From Sphingomonas glacialis (GTDB lineage Bacteria > Pseudomonadota > Alphaproteobacteria > Sphingomonadales > Sphingomonadaceae): DNA of 64,000 bases. The stretch is taken from positions 1-64,000 of the forward strand of contig NZ_BNAQ01000001.1 of assembly GCF_014653575.1 (NCBI RefSeq). The letters are read 5' to 3'. Each line of letters opens with the position of its first letter. Positions within the stretch are counted from its first letter, which is position 1. The notes under the pieces were generated by a model. It was not told the DNA's origin, ran no database searches, and saw nothing but the letters and a program-made list of their open reading frames with translations. The position numbers were made by a program, and so were the translations under genes. Below, piece after piece: positions 8,870 to 17,665 of this stretch.

Positions 8870-9408
8870 GAAAATGTCCTTCGCATCGAGTTTCGGTGGA
8901 GTTTCTCGCGACACAGCGCGACGTCGCCGGCGCACAGCATCGGGTCGGAGTCGTAATACTGGCCCCAGCGCGAGGCCTCGGCCGCCACCGCTTCGATCCG
9001 CGCGGGGGCGATAACGACGATCGGCAGATCGAGCCGTGCGAACATCGCGCGCAGCGGCTGTGTCAGGACGGCGACGGCAATATCCGCCTGGCCCTGCAGC
9101 GCAGCGGCGGCCTCGCGCCACAGGGCGATCGTCGCGGCGGGGCGGTGCGAGGCGTGGTTGCCGATTTCAGCGATCCGATCGCGCGCGATGCTGCGTCCGA
9201 ACCGCTCGCTGAGCACGACCTCGATCGGCTCGTCGATATAGCGCTCGAGCAGCAACGCGCCGGCGTCGGCAGCGCGGAAGCCCAACACGGCCTGTGGCGC
9301 CTCGGGCTGGCCGACGCTCAGATAGGTCGGATAGTCGGATGGCGGAAAGGCCGCATGGACTGCCGCATAGCGGTCGGCAATCAGGGAGCGAATGGCCGTA
9401 TCGTGCAT
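8866..9408 (-). CDS. Thermostable-hemolysin-family protein
   Basis: This 180-residue protein resembles the thermostable hemolysin (delta-VPH) family of Vibrio and other Proteobacteria. It carries the family's LLLERYIDEPIE segment and the AEIGNHAS segment. Despite the name, the fold resembles GNAT/acyl-homoserine-lactone synthase-type acyltransferases, so an N- or O-acyl transfer role is as likely as toxicity. The ATG at 9408 is preferred over the GTG at 9414 because GAGG lies at the right distance. It follows the TonB receptor by 77 bases and overlaps the ligase start (GTGA). The constant pairing with an AMP-ligase/oxidase suggests that the two act in series. Confidence 0.8.
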   Translation of the reverse strand: MHDTAIRSLIADRYAAVHAAFPPSDYPTYLSVGQPEAPQAVLGFRAADAGALLLERYIDEPIEVVLSERFGRSIARDRIAEIGNHASHRPAATIALWREAAAALQGQADIAVAVLTQPLRAMFARLDLPIVVIAPARIEAVAAEASRWGQYYDSDPMLCAGDVALCREKLHRNSMRRTFS

Positions 9409-9485
9409 GAACACCTCGTCGATGCACGAGAGACGTCACGCATGGCCGGCCACCCTACCTTGGCGGTCGAGAGAAATCGTTCGGG

Positions 9486-11864
9486 CTAGAAACTTCGGCG
9501 TACCGAAAGCGATGCGGTCCTCGGACGGACGGGGGTGCGCTGCGGCGCGGCCGTCACCGTGAACGGATTGCCGAACGCGAAACTGTCGGCGCGGGTATCG
9601 CCCGCATTGTCGAGACCGGCGCGGATTTGCCACGCGGCGATCTCCGCGCTCAGCGATCCCGAAAGCAGCAGGATCGGGCTGCTTTCGCGGTCGAGCGCGG
9701 GATCGAAACTGAGCCGCGTCTCGCCGATATAGCTTGCGCGCCCGGTCGCGCGCAGCTGCCACCGGCCGAGCCTGAGCGCGTAGCTTGCCTCGCCATGCGC
9801 GCTGGCGTCGGGAATGATCGGGAGCCGGCGGTCGGGCTCGACCCCAGGAAGCGCGCCGGGATTGATCCGCGCGTGCTGGAGCAGCGTTCCGGCCGAGAGC
9901 GAGATGCGTCCTGCGGGCCGCCACTGCAGGCTGAGATCGATCCCGCGATTGCTCGCATCGCCGGCATTGCGCGTCGAGATCAGGCCGTCGGTGGCGAGAT
10001 AGTCGGCTTGGACATGCGCCCAGTCCGACGCGAACAGCCCGAGATCGAGCGACATGCGATCGTTGGGCGACGACCAGCGGACCCCAAGGTCATAGGCCTG
10101 CAATTCGTCTGACTGATACGAGGTCGGCGACGAAGGGCCGACCGACGTCGTGTCTACCCCACCGGGACGCAACGCGGAGGCATAGCGCGCGAACACCAGC
10201 AAGCGCGGATCGTGCTGCCAAGCGATCGTCGCGCTCGGGCTCGCGCGGACGATCGCACGGCTGATGGTGCCGCCGATTGAGCCCTCCGCCCGTTCGTCAT
10301 CGACCGAAGACCGGAAGACGCGGACACCGGTGCCGACACGCAGCCGATCGGACAGATGCCAAGTCACCTCGCCGAACATAGCGGCCTCATCGACGCTGCG
10401 GGTGACGCGGAGCACCGGCACAGTGGTCGCGCCGACCAGCGTTCCGGTCGCGGCGGTTTCTGCGGCGAGCAGCGCTGCGCCGCCGAGCCAATCGAACCGT
10501 CCGGCCGAGCCGGTCGCGCGTATCTCGCCGGTATAGACACGGTAGGTTCGCGCATCGCGATAGGACGCAGGCGCGGTCCCGCCGAGCAACCCGGCCTTGG
10601 ACGACGCATCGTAGGTGGCGTTGACCTCCTGCGACGTGGCGCTTGCGACCGCGGTGATCCGGGCCCCGCCGATCGACCCATTCGCCGTCGCGCTGACGAG
10701 CGATATCCCGGTTTCCTGCGGCTCGCGTAGTCGCGGGGTGCGCGTCAGTGTGTGCGGCGCTTCGACATATTGGCTGTCGGCAACCGACGAGTCTTGGGTG
10801 ATTCCCTGAAGATCGACGATCCAGTCGCCAAATGGCCGGGCGCGCACCGCGATCCGGCCACCGCTGGTCTGCCCGTGATTGAGGTCGCGCGTGCCGTCGG
10901 TCGAATTGATCCAGCCGCCTTGCCCGATCCGATAGCCGACCAACCGGATGGCGAGCCGGCCGGGTACGAGTGGGAGATTGACAACGCCGTCGAAATCGCC
11001 GGCGCCTCTCCCGTTTTGCGTCGCGCTGCCGCCGCTGCGGAGCGATCCACTGGCGCGCATGAGGTCGGGCTTGGCCGGTACGAGCCGATACACGCCGCCA
11101 AGCGCGCCGGTGCCGTAGAGCGGCCCCTGCGGACCTTTGAGCACTTCGACTTGCGCCATGTCGATCAGGCGCAGATCGGGGTCCGGCGCGTCGTAGGTCA
11201 CGCGCGATTCATCGACCTGGACGCTGACGCTCGATTGCCCGAAACCGTCGAACGGGCTGTCGGCGATGCCCCGAATGAACAGCCGGTTGCGCCCGGAGCC
11301 GAGATTGGTGACCGAAAGGCCGTTGATCGATGCGGCGAGATCGCGCGTGCCGGGTGTATCGCCGAGAGCGGCTAGGCGTTCGGGCGTTGCTATCGCGAGC
11401 GGAATTGCCGCCGATGCCAGAGTTTCGCGGTGTTTGGTCGCGGTCACCACGATGTCGTCATGCTCGGCGGCCTCGCGCGCAGCCAGTGGGGAAATGGCGC
11501 GCGGGGAGCGTATGACCTGGCGCGGCGCGCGTTCGATCCGCCAAAGATCCGGACCGACGCGGATCGCCCGCAGCCCGGTGCCGCGCAGCATGTCTGCGAG
11601 CGCCGCGGCCACCGACATGCGGCCATGGACGCCGCGCGTGAGCGTGGTACCCAGCGGAATGTCAGCCCCGATCGAGGATCCCGACTGGCGCGCCAGCGCG
11701 GTGATAGCGCGGTCGATTTGCCCTGCCGGAATATCGAGCCGCAGCGTCTGCGCGCGCGCCGGGCTAGTGGTGGCGGCGCTCCAGCCGAACGCCAGCACCA
11801 GCATGGCGCGCCTCGAGCCCGATGATCGTGGCCAGCGCGTCCGCAGCTTGCGTTCCTTTTCCAA
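9486..11864 (-). CDS. TonB-dependent receptor with N-terminal STN signalling domain
   Basis: This is a 792-residue FecA/FpvA-type receptor. Residues 1-39 form a signal peptide (ending ARA-Q), residues about 40-112 the STN secretin/TonB signalling domain, and residues 136-141 the TonB box DDIVVT. The plug extends to about 270 and a beta-barrel ends in SLSVRRSF with a C-terminal Phe. STN receptors bind a ligand outside the cell and signal through FecR to an ECF sigma factor, here encoded just upstream. The gene start overlaps the fecR-like gene by about 100 bases. The ligand is probably an iron chelate or a similar small molecule, possibly the product of the downstream enzymes. Confidence 0.92.
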   Translation of the reverse strand: MEKERKLRTRWPRSSGSRRAMLVLAFGWSAATTSPARAQTLRLDIPAGQIDRAITALARQSGSSIGADIPLGTTLTRGVHGRMSVAAALADMLRGTGLRAIRVGPDLWRIERAPRQVIRSPRAISPLAAREAAEHDDIVVTATKHRETLASAAIPLAIATPERLAALGDTPGTRDLAASINGLSVTNLGSGRNRLFIRGIADSPFDGFGQSSVSVQVDESRVTYDAPDPDLRLIDMAQVEVLKGPQGPLYGTGALGGVYRLVPAKPDLMRASGSLRSGGSATQNGRGAGDFDGVVNLPLVPGRLAIRLVGYRIGQGGWINSTDGTRDLNHGQTSGGRIAVRARPFGDWIVDLQGITQDSSVADSQYVEAPHTLTRTPRLREPQETGISLVSATANGSIGGARITAVASATSQEVNATYDASSKAGLLGGTAPASYRDARTYRVYTGEIRATGSAGRFDWLGGAALLAAETAATGTLVGATTVPVLRVTRSVDEAAMFGEVTWHLSDRLRVGTGVRVFRSSVDDERAEGSIGGTISRAIVRASPSATIAWQHDPRLLVFARYASALRPGGVDTTSVGPSSPTSYQSDELQAYDLGVRWSSPNDRMSLDLGLFASDWAHVQADYLATDGLISTRNAGDASNRGIDLSLQWRPAGRISLSAGTLLQHARINPGALPGVEPDRRLPIIPDASAHGEASYALRLGRWQLRATGRASYIGETRLSFDPALDRESSPILLLSGSLSAEIAAWQIRAGLDNAGDTRADSFAFGNPFTVTAAPQRTPVRPRTASLSVRRSF

Positions 11865-12702
11865 TCTTCAACGCCCCCGAGAAACGGAGATTGGCGATTG
11901 CGGGATCGACCGTCGTTTCGGCTCCCGCATAGCGCGTGATGTCGCTTGCAACCAGCGCCAGCGGCGCATCGGCATAGACGAGCTGCCCGCCACGCCAGCT
12001 CCCGACGCTTTCGGCGGCGATGCTGGTTAGCGTGACGCTCCCCTGTTGCCCGAGCAGCGCCCGGCCTTGCACCAGCGTGACCGGCGTATGCAGACCCGCT
12101 GCCGCCACGGCGATGTGGCCCTCGGCCACCGCGATGCGGCCCTCGGCCACCGCGATGCGGGTCGTTGCACCATCAACCGCGATATCGAAACGTGTCCCGA
12201 TATCGCTGATGCGGTAGCGCCCGGCGGTGATCGACAGCGTCCGGTCGGCACGGTGCGGCACATCGAAATAGGCTGTACCGTTGAGCGCGAGCAGTGTTTG
12301 ATCGCCGTGCTGCGCGACGAGACGGCTATGCGGCGCGAGCGTGGCGCTGCTACCGTCGATCAACGCAATCGTGCGCGATGTCGCGTCGGTTTGCCAGGCA
12401 ACGTCGGCGGCTGGCCGCGGCAGAGCTACAACGACGGCCAGCGCGGCCGCCATCGCACCGCCTGCCACCACCGCCCAGCGCCAGCGCCTCGGTTCACGCT
12501 GGGCCGGGGCAGGGGCGGCGAGATGCGCGACGATGGTTGCGCGTTGCGCGACGATGTCGTCATCGAGCAGCGCGATGCGGTCGAACGCGGCGCGGTGGCG
12601 CGGGTCTGCTTCGAGCCAGATGGCAAAGCCGTCCCAATCCATGTCGTCGGCATCCTGCGCCGCGTGCCATTGTGCCGCGCGTTCCGTGATATCCTCGTTC
12701 AT
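11764..12702 (-). CDS. FecR-family anti-sigma factor / signal transducer
   Basis: This is a 312-residue single-pass membrane protein. The N-terminal cytoplasmic FecR_N domain (about residues 1-65, with the conserved WLEADPRHRAAFDRI) binds the sigma factor. One membrane helix spans residues 74-94. The periplasmic FecR domain (TDATSRTIALIDGSSATLAPHS onward) senses the receptor's STN domain. The ATG at 12702 has GAGG upstream. A 21-base tandem repeat (12120-12161) makes a repeated RIAVAEG segment in the periplasmic domain. The gene is 70 bases downstream of the sigma factor and overlaps the receptor gene, giving the standard FecI-FecR-FecA order. Confidence 0.92.
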   Translation of the reverse strand: MNEDITERAAQWHAAQDADDMDWDGFAIWLEADPRHRAAFDRIALLDDDIVAQRATIVAHLAAPAPAQREPRRWRWAVVAGGAMAAALAVVVALPRPAADVAWQTDATSRTIALIDGSSATLAPHSRLVAQHGDQTLLALNGTAYFDVPHRADRTLSITAGRYRISDIGTRFDIAVDGATTRIAVAEGRIAVAEGHIAVAAAGLHTPVTLVQGRALLGQQGSVTLTSIAAESVGSWRGGQLVYADAPLALVASDITRYAGAETTVDPAIANLRFSGALKIGKGTQAADALATIIGLEARHAGAGVRLERRHH

Positions 12703-12772
12703 TGCATCACCTCGCCGCAGCCTTTGCTGCCGCCGCTCTCTGTTCCATTGCCAAGACGGCGCGGCGTGTCGT

Positions 12773-13321
12773 TCACCCCAGTTCCCCTGCATCGAGCATC
12801 CGTCTCAGATGCGCCATCGCGACTGCCATATGCTTTTCGACGCCCTTGCGGCTGATCCCGAGCCGTGCTGCGGTCTGGGCATGGCTGAGGCCGTCGAGCT
12901 TGTGCAGGCGGAGCGCGCGGGCGGCGCCGGGGGGCAGCCGGTCGATCGCCACAGCGAGGCGCGCGGCGTCCCCGCGCGCGATCAGATCGGTTTCGGCGGC
13001 TGGCTCTGCGTGCGGTTCGGGGCCGTTGGAGCGCTGGCCCTGCTCGACATCCGCCCAATCCTGCTCGCGGACCGCGCGCCGTCGTCCCGCGCGGAGACGG
13101 TCGAGGACGAGGTTCTGGGCAACGCGGTACAGATAGGCACGGCCGTTGCCGATCGGTCCGGACGGCACCGATCCGATTTTGAGCCACATCTCCTGCACAA
13201 CGTCTTCTGCCTCGGCGGCGCTACCGGTTCGGGCAGTCAGAAAACGTACGAGGGCAGCCCGGTGCTGGATGTATAAAGCCGCAAGTTCGTCGCTGCCGTC
13301 GTCCACACTGCCTTCGCTCAA
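12773..13321 (-). CDS. FecI-like ECF sigma factor
   Basis: This 182-residue sigma-70 family ECF factor has region 2 at about residues 15-80 (LYIQHRAALVRFL, EAEDVVQEMWLKI, YLYRVAQNLVLDRLR). Region 4, at about 120-172, has the helix-turn-helix HAQTAARLGISRKGVEKH. The start is a TTG at 13321 with a strong GGAAGG eight bases upstream; a GTG at 13306 is the alternative. As the first gene of the run it should direct RNA polymerase to the receptor and biosynthetic genes when FecR is triggered. It may itself be under iron control, but I cannot identify a Fur box with confidence. Confidence 0.92.
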   Translation of the reverse strand: MSEGSVDDGSDELAALYIQHRAALVRFLTARTGSAAEAEDVVQEMWLKIGSVPSGPIGNGRAYLYRVAQNLVLDRLRAGRRRAVREQDWADVEQGQRSNGPEPHAEPAAETDLIARGDAARLAVAIDRLPPGAARALRLHKLDGLSHAQTAARLGISRKGVEKHMAVAMAHLRRMLDAGELG

Positions 13322-13990
13322 ACGACTGACCTTCCGTTGTTTGAGCTAGCATGGCGGATGGCTCGAGGCGTCGAACTGTAGCACGATCTCGCTAACAGCA
13401 AAATGTAGACCGAATCAGCCCGATAACCGCTGCTGTCGCTCTCCAGAGTCCGGTTCCAGCACCCAACCTGCCGAACTCGATATGCGGCCGGGTGGAAATA
13501 CGCATCTGGTGGATACTCGAACAGCATCGCACTCTATTGCGATCACAAAAGTCGATAGGTCGAGGGTACTACCCGTTTTTACGATCAGGCATTCGATGTC
13601 GCATCTGGGCGTCGTGTGGGTGCGCGGAACTGACGAGCCGAGTATCAACAGCGATTTTCTCCCGCCGCAAAAACCCACGGACTAGGGCTGGCCTAGCCGC
13701 GCGATGATCGATGAAATTCGGCTACGCTTGACGTCAGTGACCTCGGTATCTCCCGTGGCCGAACGTATAATGGCGTCAATCGCCAGCGACGCTGTTATAC
13801 GGCGAAAGGTCTGGATCCAGTGGATTACAGCCGGACCGCTTTCGCACGGTAAATCAGTGTAAGTGGCCCTCCGTTCATGTCCATGCTCTCGATTGCGGCC
13901 GGCTGGTTGTGACGCGGGCTACCGATAGCGCAGTAATCGAATCCCGTTAGAGTGATTGTCTGGATGCAGCGCCATCCAGATCCGCTCTGT
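13322..13990. other. Intergenic region, no gene seen
   Basis: About 670 bases separate the sigma-factor start from the LysR remnant. Short open frames exist on both strands but none has a plausible ribosome site, codon pattern or recognisable protein. The promoter of the sigma-factor operon should lie near 13330-13450. I could not pick a convincing -35/-10 pair or Fur box. Confidence 0.5.
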
Positions 13991-14897
13991 ATGTAAGATC
14001 CGGTTCGAAGGTCTCGATCTTTATCTCCTCGCGGCTTTTGCCATGCTGATCGAGGAGCGTAGCGTGTCGGGCGATCGGCCGATCGGCTACACCTGAGCCA
14101 ACCAGCGGCGCATTTGCTCGGCTGAAAATCTATGTCGGCGACACATCGCTGGTGACGAAGGGAAAAGGGATATTCCGTTCGCGCTTGCAGAAGCACGCGC
14201 GCCACAGGTTGCTGCGGTGCTCGACGGGGCCGGGGCGATCGTCGATCCGGCGGGAACGTTCGATCCGGCGCGCTCCCCGGGAACTTTCCGAATCGCTGCG
14301 TCGGACGATATCGCGGTCGTGGTATTTCCGCGGCTCGTCCGGCGGCTGAAGCACATCGCGCCGGGGATCCGCATCGTGCTCGAACTGATCGAGAAACGGA
14401 CGCGGTCGCGGCTCGACGAGGGACGGATCGGCCTGTTCGTCACGCCGCAGGAGTTCGCCTCGCCGCGTCATCCGGTCGCATTGTTGTTTGCTGAGCGGCG
14501 GCGTCGCGGGGTGTGCGGACAACCCGGCGCTGGCCGAGCGGCGGATCAGAAAGGCCGATTTTCTCGCGCTCGACCATGTCGCGGTGCTGCTTGGCACCAA
14601 TGTTCCGGCGGCGTTCGCGGACCGGCAGCTCGAGGAGATCGGCAAGGTCCGGCAGATGGGCGTGACGGTGCCGAGCTTCGCCGCAGTCCTGTGGATGGTG
14701 GTCGGCACGCGGCGCATCGCATTGATGCATGACGGCTGGCCTGCTCAATGCGGACGTGCTTGCCGATCGTGCTGGTACCCGTGCCCTTTGTTTTTCCCGA
14801 AATGGCCGAAGTGATCCAGCATCACCGTGCGCGCGATGCCGATCCGGGGCTGCGCTGGCGGCGCGACCAATCGCGGATCGAGGCCGCCGCCGATTAG
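13991..14897 (+). pseudogene. LysR-family regulator, multiply frameshifted (NodD-like)
   Basis: Stitching three frames together rebuilds a full LysR protein of about 300 residues. The pieces are RFEGLDLYLLAAFAMLIEERSVS (14011-14074), then RLHLSQPAAHLLG (helix-turn-helix), RLKIYVGDTSLVTKGKG, ALAEARAPQVAAVLDG, a good effector-domain start FRIAASDDIAVVVFPRL, then FLALDHVAVLLGTNVP in another frame, and the typical end LVPVPFVFPEMAEVIQHHRA stopping at 14897. At least four frame changes, an in-frame TGA after the helix-turn-helix and a defective start (ATG TAA at 13991) make it non-functional. It converges on the DHA2 transporter gene and overlaps its stop. Its former target was probably the neighbouring transporter or operon. 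Confidence 0.8.
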
Positions 14898-16363
14898 CCT
14901 TCGGGCGCGAAGATCGCGCCGGGGAGAAAACGGGCGAGCAGCGCCACCGCGGCGAGCAACACGATGTCGAGCGCGACGGCACCACCGAAGGCGCGCTGCG
15001 CGCCGCCGTGATCGAGGATCGCGAAGAACAGCGAGCCGATCACCGCTGCGCCGAGCGCACCGCCGATCTGCTGCGCGCCATTGTGCATCCCGCCGGCGAC
15101 CCCGGCATGCCCGCGATCGACCCGCGCCAGCGTGACCGGCCCGAGCGGCCCGGTGATGCAGCCCATGCCGATACCGCTCAGCGCGAGCGTCGCGGCGATC
15201 AACCCCGGGATCGGCGCGAACGCCACCGCCGCGGCGGTTCCCGCCAGGCCGAGCGCCATCGTCAGCGCGCCGAAGATCAGCAGCCCTGCGCCGACCCGCG
15301 GCAGGACGCGCGGTCCGATCAGCGCGATCCCCGCCATCACGCCCAGTCCGAAGGGTAAGTGGAGCAAGGCGGTGTCGAGTGGGCTCATGCCGAGGCCACG
15401 CTGCAGCACCATGCTCAGCACCAGCAGGAAGCCGTTGGTCGCGGTCGCGAACAGCAGCGTCATCGACAGGCCGAGGCGGAAGGTGGGTGCGGCGAACAGT
15501 TCGGGCGCGATCAGCGCCGATCCGACGCGCGCCGTTCGGCGCACCGAATGGCGCCAGAAGGCGATCGCCAGAACGACACTCGCGACCGGCAGTGCGATGC
15601 TCCACCACGGCCAGCCCAGCGCGCGACCTTCGATCGCCGGGATCAGCAACGCGATCAGCGCGGCGCCGAGCAGAAGCGTCCCGATCGGATCGAGCCGAAG
15701 CGCGTGCGGCGAGCGCCCGCGCGGCAGCAGCCACCACCCCGCCACCAGCGCCACCAGCCCGATCGGCAAGTTGATCAGGAATACGACGCGCCAGCCGAGC
15801 CCTGCGGGATTGGCGGCGATCAGCAGACCGCCAAGGATCGGCCCGCCGATTGCCGCGAGCCCGCCGACCAGCCCGAATACCGCCAGCCGCGCGACGCGTT
15901 CGAGCGGCGAATACATCAGCTGGACGAGCGCGATCATCTGCGGCGCCATGATCGCCGCGGCGGCGCCCTGCGCGAAGCGGGCCGCGATCAGCGTCGTCGC
16001 ATCGGGCGCCAATCCGCACGCGAGCGAGGCGAGCGTGAACCCGCCGACGCCGACGAGGAACAGCCGCCGGTACCCATAAAGATCGCCCAGCCGCCCGCCG
16101 GCGACGAGCAGGATCGCGAACATCAGGAAATAGCCGGTGACGACCCATTGCGTCGCGCTCTCGCTCGCGCCCAGGCCTCGCTGGATCGCGGGGAGCGCGG
16201 TATTGACGATCGTCGTGTCGACAATCTCGAGCACGAGCGCGAGGATGACGGTCGTGAAGGCAAGTCGTCGACGATAGCCGAGCAGCTGCGCGACTCCGAC
16301 CTCCGAAAGCAGTGGGGACGGCGGATGTGGTGGGATCGTCTCGCTTGACATGCACAGCAGCAT
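14894..16363 (-). CDS. MFS drug:H+ antiporter, DHA2 (14-TM) family
   Basis: This is a 489-residue inner-membrane transporter of the EmrB/QacA type. It has motif D1-like LEIVDTTIVNTALPAI (about residues 45-60), motif A GGRLGDLYGYRR and motif C-like GGPILGG. Fourteen hydrophobic helices can be traced. DHA2 proteins export toxic organics by proton antiport. It is divergent from the glycoside operon and shares a 72-base intergenic region containing an AGAAC-N4-GTTCT palindrome. It may therefore be induced by the same TetR regulator and export aglycones or their breakdown products. An ATG at 16351 is an alternative start. Confidence 0.9.
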   Translation of the reverse strand: MLLCMSSETIPPHPPSPLLSEVGVAQLLGYRRRLAFTTVILALVLEIVDTTIVNTALPAIQRGLGASESATQWVVTGYFLMFAILLVAGGRLGDLYGYRRLFLVGVGGFTLASLACGLAPDATTLIAARFAQGAAAAIMAPQMIALVQLMYSPLERVARLAVFGLVGGLAAIGGPILGGLLIAANPAGLGWRVVFLINLPIGLVALVAGWWLLPRGRSPHALRLDPIGTLLLGAALIALLIPAIEGRALGWPWWSIALPVASVVLAIAFWRHSVRRTARVGSALIAPELFAAPTFRLGLSMTLLFATATNGFLLVLSMVLQRGLGMSPLDTALLHLPFGLGVMAGIALIGPRVLPRVGAGLLIFGALTMALGLAGTAAAVAFAPIPGLIAATLALSGIGMGCITGPLGPVTLARVDRGHAGVAGGMHNGAQQIGGALGAAVIGSLFFAILDHGGAQRAFGGAVALDIVLLAAVALLARFLPGAIFAPEG

Positions 16364-16378
16364 ATCGATACTGGTTTC

Positions 16379-16392
16379 AGAACAATAGTTCT
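16379..16392. promoter_or_regulatory. TetR-type operator palindrome, site 1
   Basis: The sequence AGAAC, four bases, GTTCT forms a perfect 5-bp inverted repeat in the divergent space between the DHA2 transporter and the sugar MFS/C-glycosidase operon. The same pattern recurs near 28252 and 28997 on either side of the TetR gene. It is probably a binding site for that regulator. Confidence 0.6.
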
Positions 16393-16435
16393 AATTTGAT
16401 GTCGGCATGAGCCCGGCGCGTAGGAGAGGCGAATC

Positions 16436-17665
16436 GTGGAAGCCACTGCACGTATTGCGTCGAACGCCGGGCGACGACCCGGTCTTGGGCAAGGTTCGAC
16501 CGTCATCGCCGCAGGATTCCTGCCGATCCTGGCGATCGTCTCGCTATTCCCAGCGGTCCCGTCGATCATCGATCATTTCGCAGGCGACCCGGAGGCGGGC
16601 TGGAAAGTGCCGGCGATGGTGTCGGCGCCCGGCCTCGCGATCGCGGCGATCGCGCCATTTGCCGGCATTCTGGTCGATCGCTTCGGGCGGCGGCGGCTGC
16701 TGCTGTTTTCGACGTTTTTCTACGCGCTGATCGGCGTCATTCCGTTCTTTCTCGACAATCTCAACGCGATCTATGGCTCGCGCATCCTGCTCGGGGTCAC
16801 AGAAGCGGCGATCCTGACGACGCTCAATACGCTGATCGGCGATTATTGGGACGATCGCGGGCGGCGTCACTGGCTGGCACTGCAGGGGACGGTCGGACCG
16901 TTGCTCGCCGCGGGCATGATCTATTGCGCCGGGATGCTCACCGCGGTGCGCTGGAACGGCGTGTTCCTGATCTATCTCGTCGCTCTCCCGATCTTCGCGG
17001 CGATGGTGGTGTATCTGTACGAACCGGCAAGCGATGCGACCGCGCGCAAGATGCTCGGGATCGACCAGGATCGGGTCGCGCGCACGCCGTTTCCCTGGTC
17101 TTCGGTGCTGCAGATCGGCGCGGTGACGCTTGCCGCCGCCGTCTTATACTACGTCTTCATCGTGAATGGCGGGATGGCGTTCCGCGAGGTCGGGATCCAG
17201 TCCTCGGCGAAGCTCGGTGAGCTGACCGCGCTGCCGAGCCTGTTCGTCGTCGTCGGCGCGGGCCTGTTCTGGCTGATGGGCCGCGCGCGCGCGCAGCTGC
17301 AATTGGCGTCGTGCTTCGGGCTGCTTGGGGTCGGGCTCGCGATGATCGGGCTGGCGCCCGATTGGAAGTGGATGCTCGCCGGACTGGTGATCCAGCAGAC
17401 CGGCGCCGGCATGACGATCCCGACGCTGATCGCCTGGGCGCAGACCAAGCTGCCGTTCGAACATCGCGGTCGCGGCATGGGCGTCTGGACCGCGTGCTTC
17501 TTCTTCGGCCAGTTCGCCAGTCCGCTGCTCGTCAGCGTCGTGCGCGGCGCGGTCGTCACGATGCAGTCCGCCTTCCTCACCGCCGGCGTGCTCGGCGTGC
17601 TCTGCGCGCTGGTCAGCGTCGGCATGGCGCTGCGCGCCCCCGTTTCCCATCCAGTCGAGGTTTGA
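16436..17665 (+). CDS. MFS transporter of the glycoside locus
   Basis: This 409-residue, 12-helix major facilitator starts with GTG at 16436 behind a strong AGGAGAGG. Motif A appears as GILVDRFGRRR (about residues 80-90), and a second half-motif GLFWLMGRARAQLQLA lies after helix 7. It is the first gene of a four-gene operon with the C-glycoside deglycosidase pair and a GH43 enzyme; its TGA overlaps the next ATG. By context it probably imports a glycoside or its 3-keto form across the inner membrane. Drug or organic-acid transport cannot be excluded from sequence. Confidence 0.85.
   Translation: MEATARIASNAGRRPGLGQGSTVIAAGFLPILAIVSLFPAVPSIIDHFAGDPEAGWKVPAMVSAPGLAIAAIAPFAGILVDRFGRRRLLLFSTFFYALIGVIPFFLDNLNAIYGSRILLGVTEAAILTTLNTLIGDYWDDRGRRHWLALQGTVGPLLAAGMIYCAGMLTAVRWNGVFLIYLVALPIFAAMVVYLYEPASDATARKMLGIDQDRVARTPFPWSSVLQIGAVTLAAAVLYYVFIVNGGMAFREVGIQSSAKLGELTALPSLFVVVGAGLFWLMGRARAQLQLASCFGLLGVGLAMIGLAPDWKWMLAGLVIQQTGAGMTIPTLIAWAQTKLPFEHRGRGMGVWTACFFFGQFASPLLVSVVRGAVVTMQSAFLTAGVLGVLCALVSVGMALRAPVSHPVEV

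Noticed and set aside
13825..14443. Minus-strand open frames over the LysR remnant
   Set aside because: The plus strand gives a continuous match to a LysR protein across three frames; the minus frames match nothing.
15081..16348. Long plus-strand frames opposite the DHA2 transporter
   Set aside because: The translations are Arg/Pro/Ala-rich without motifs, while the minus strand encodes a clear 14-helix transporter.
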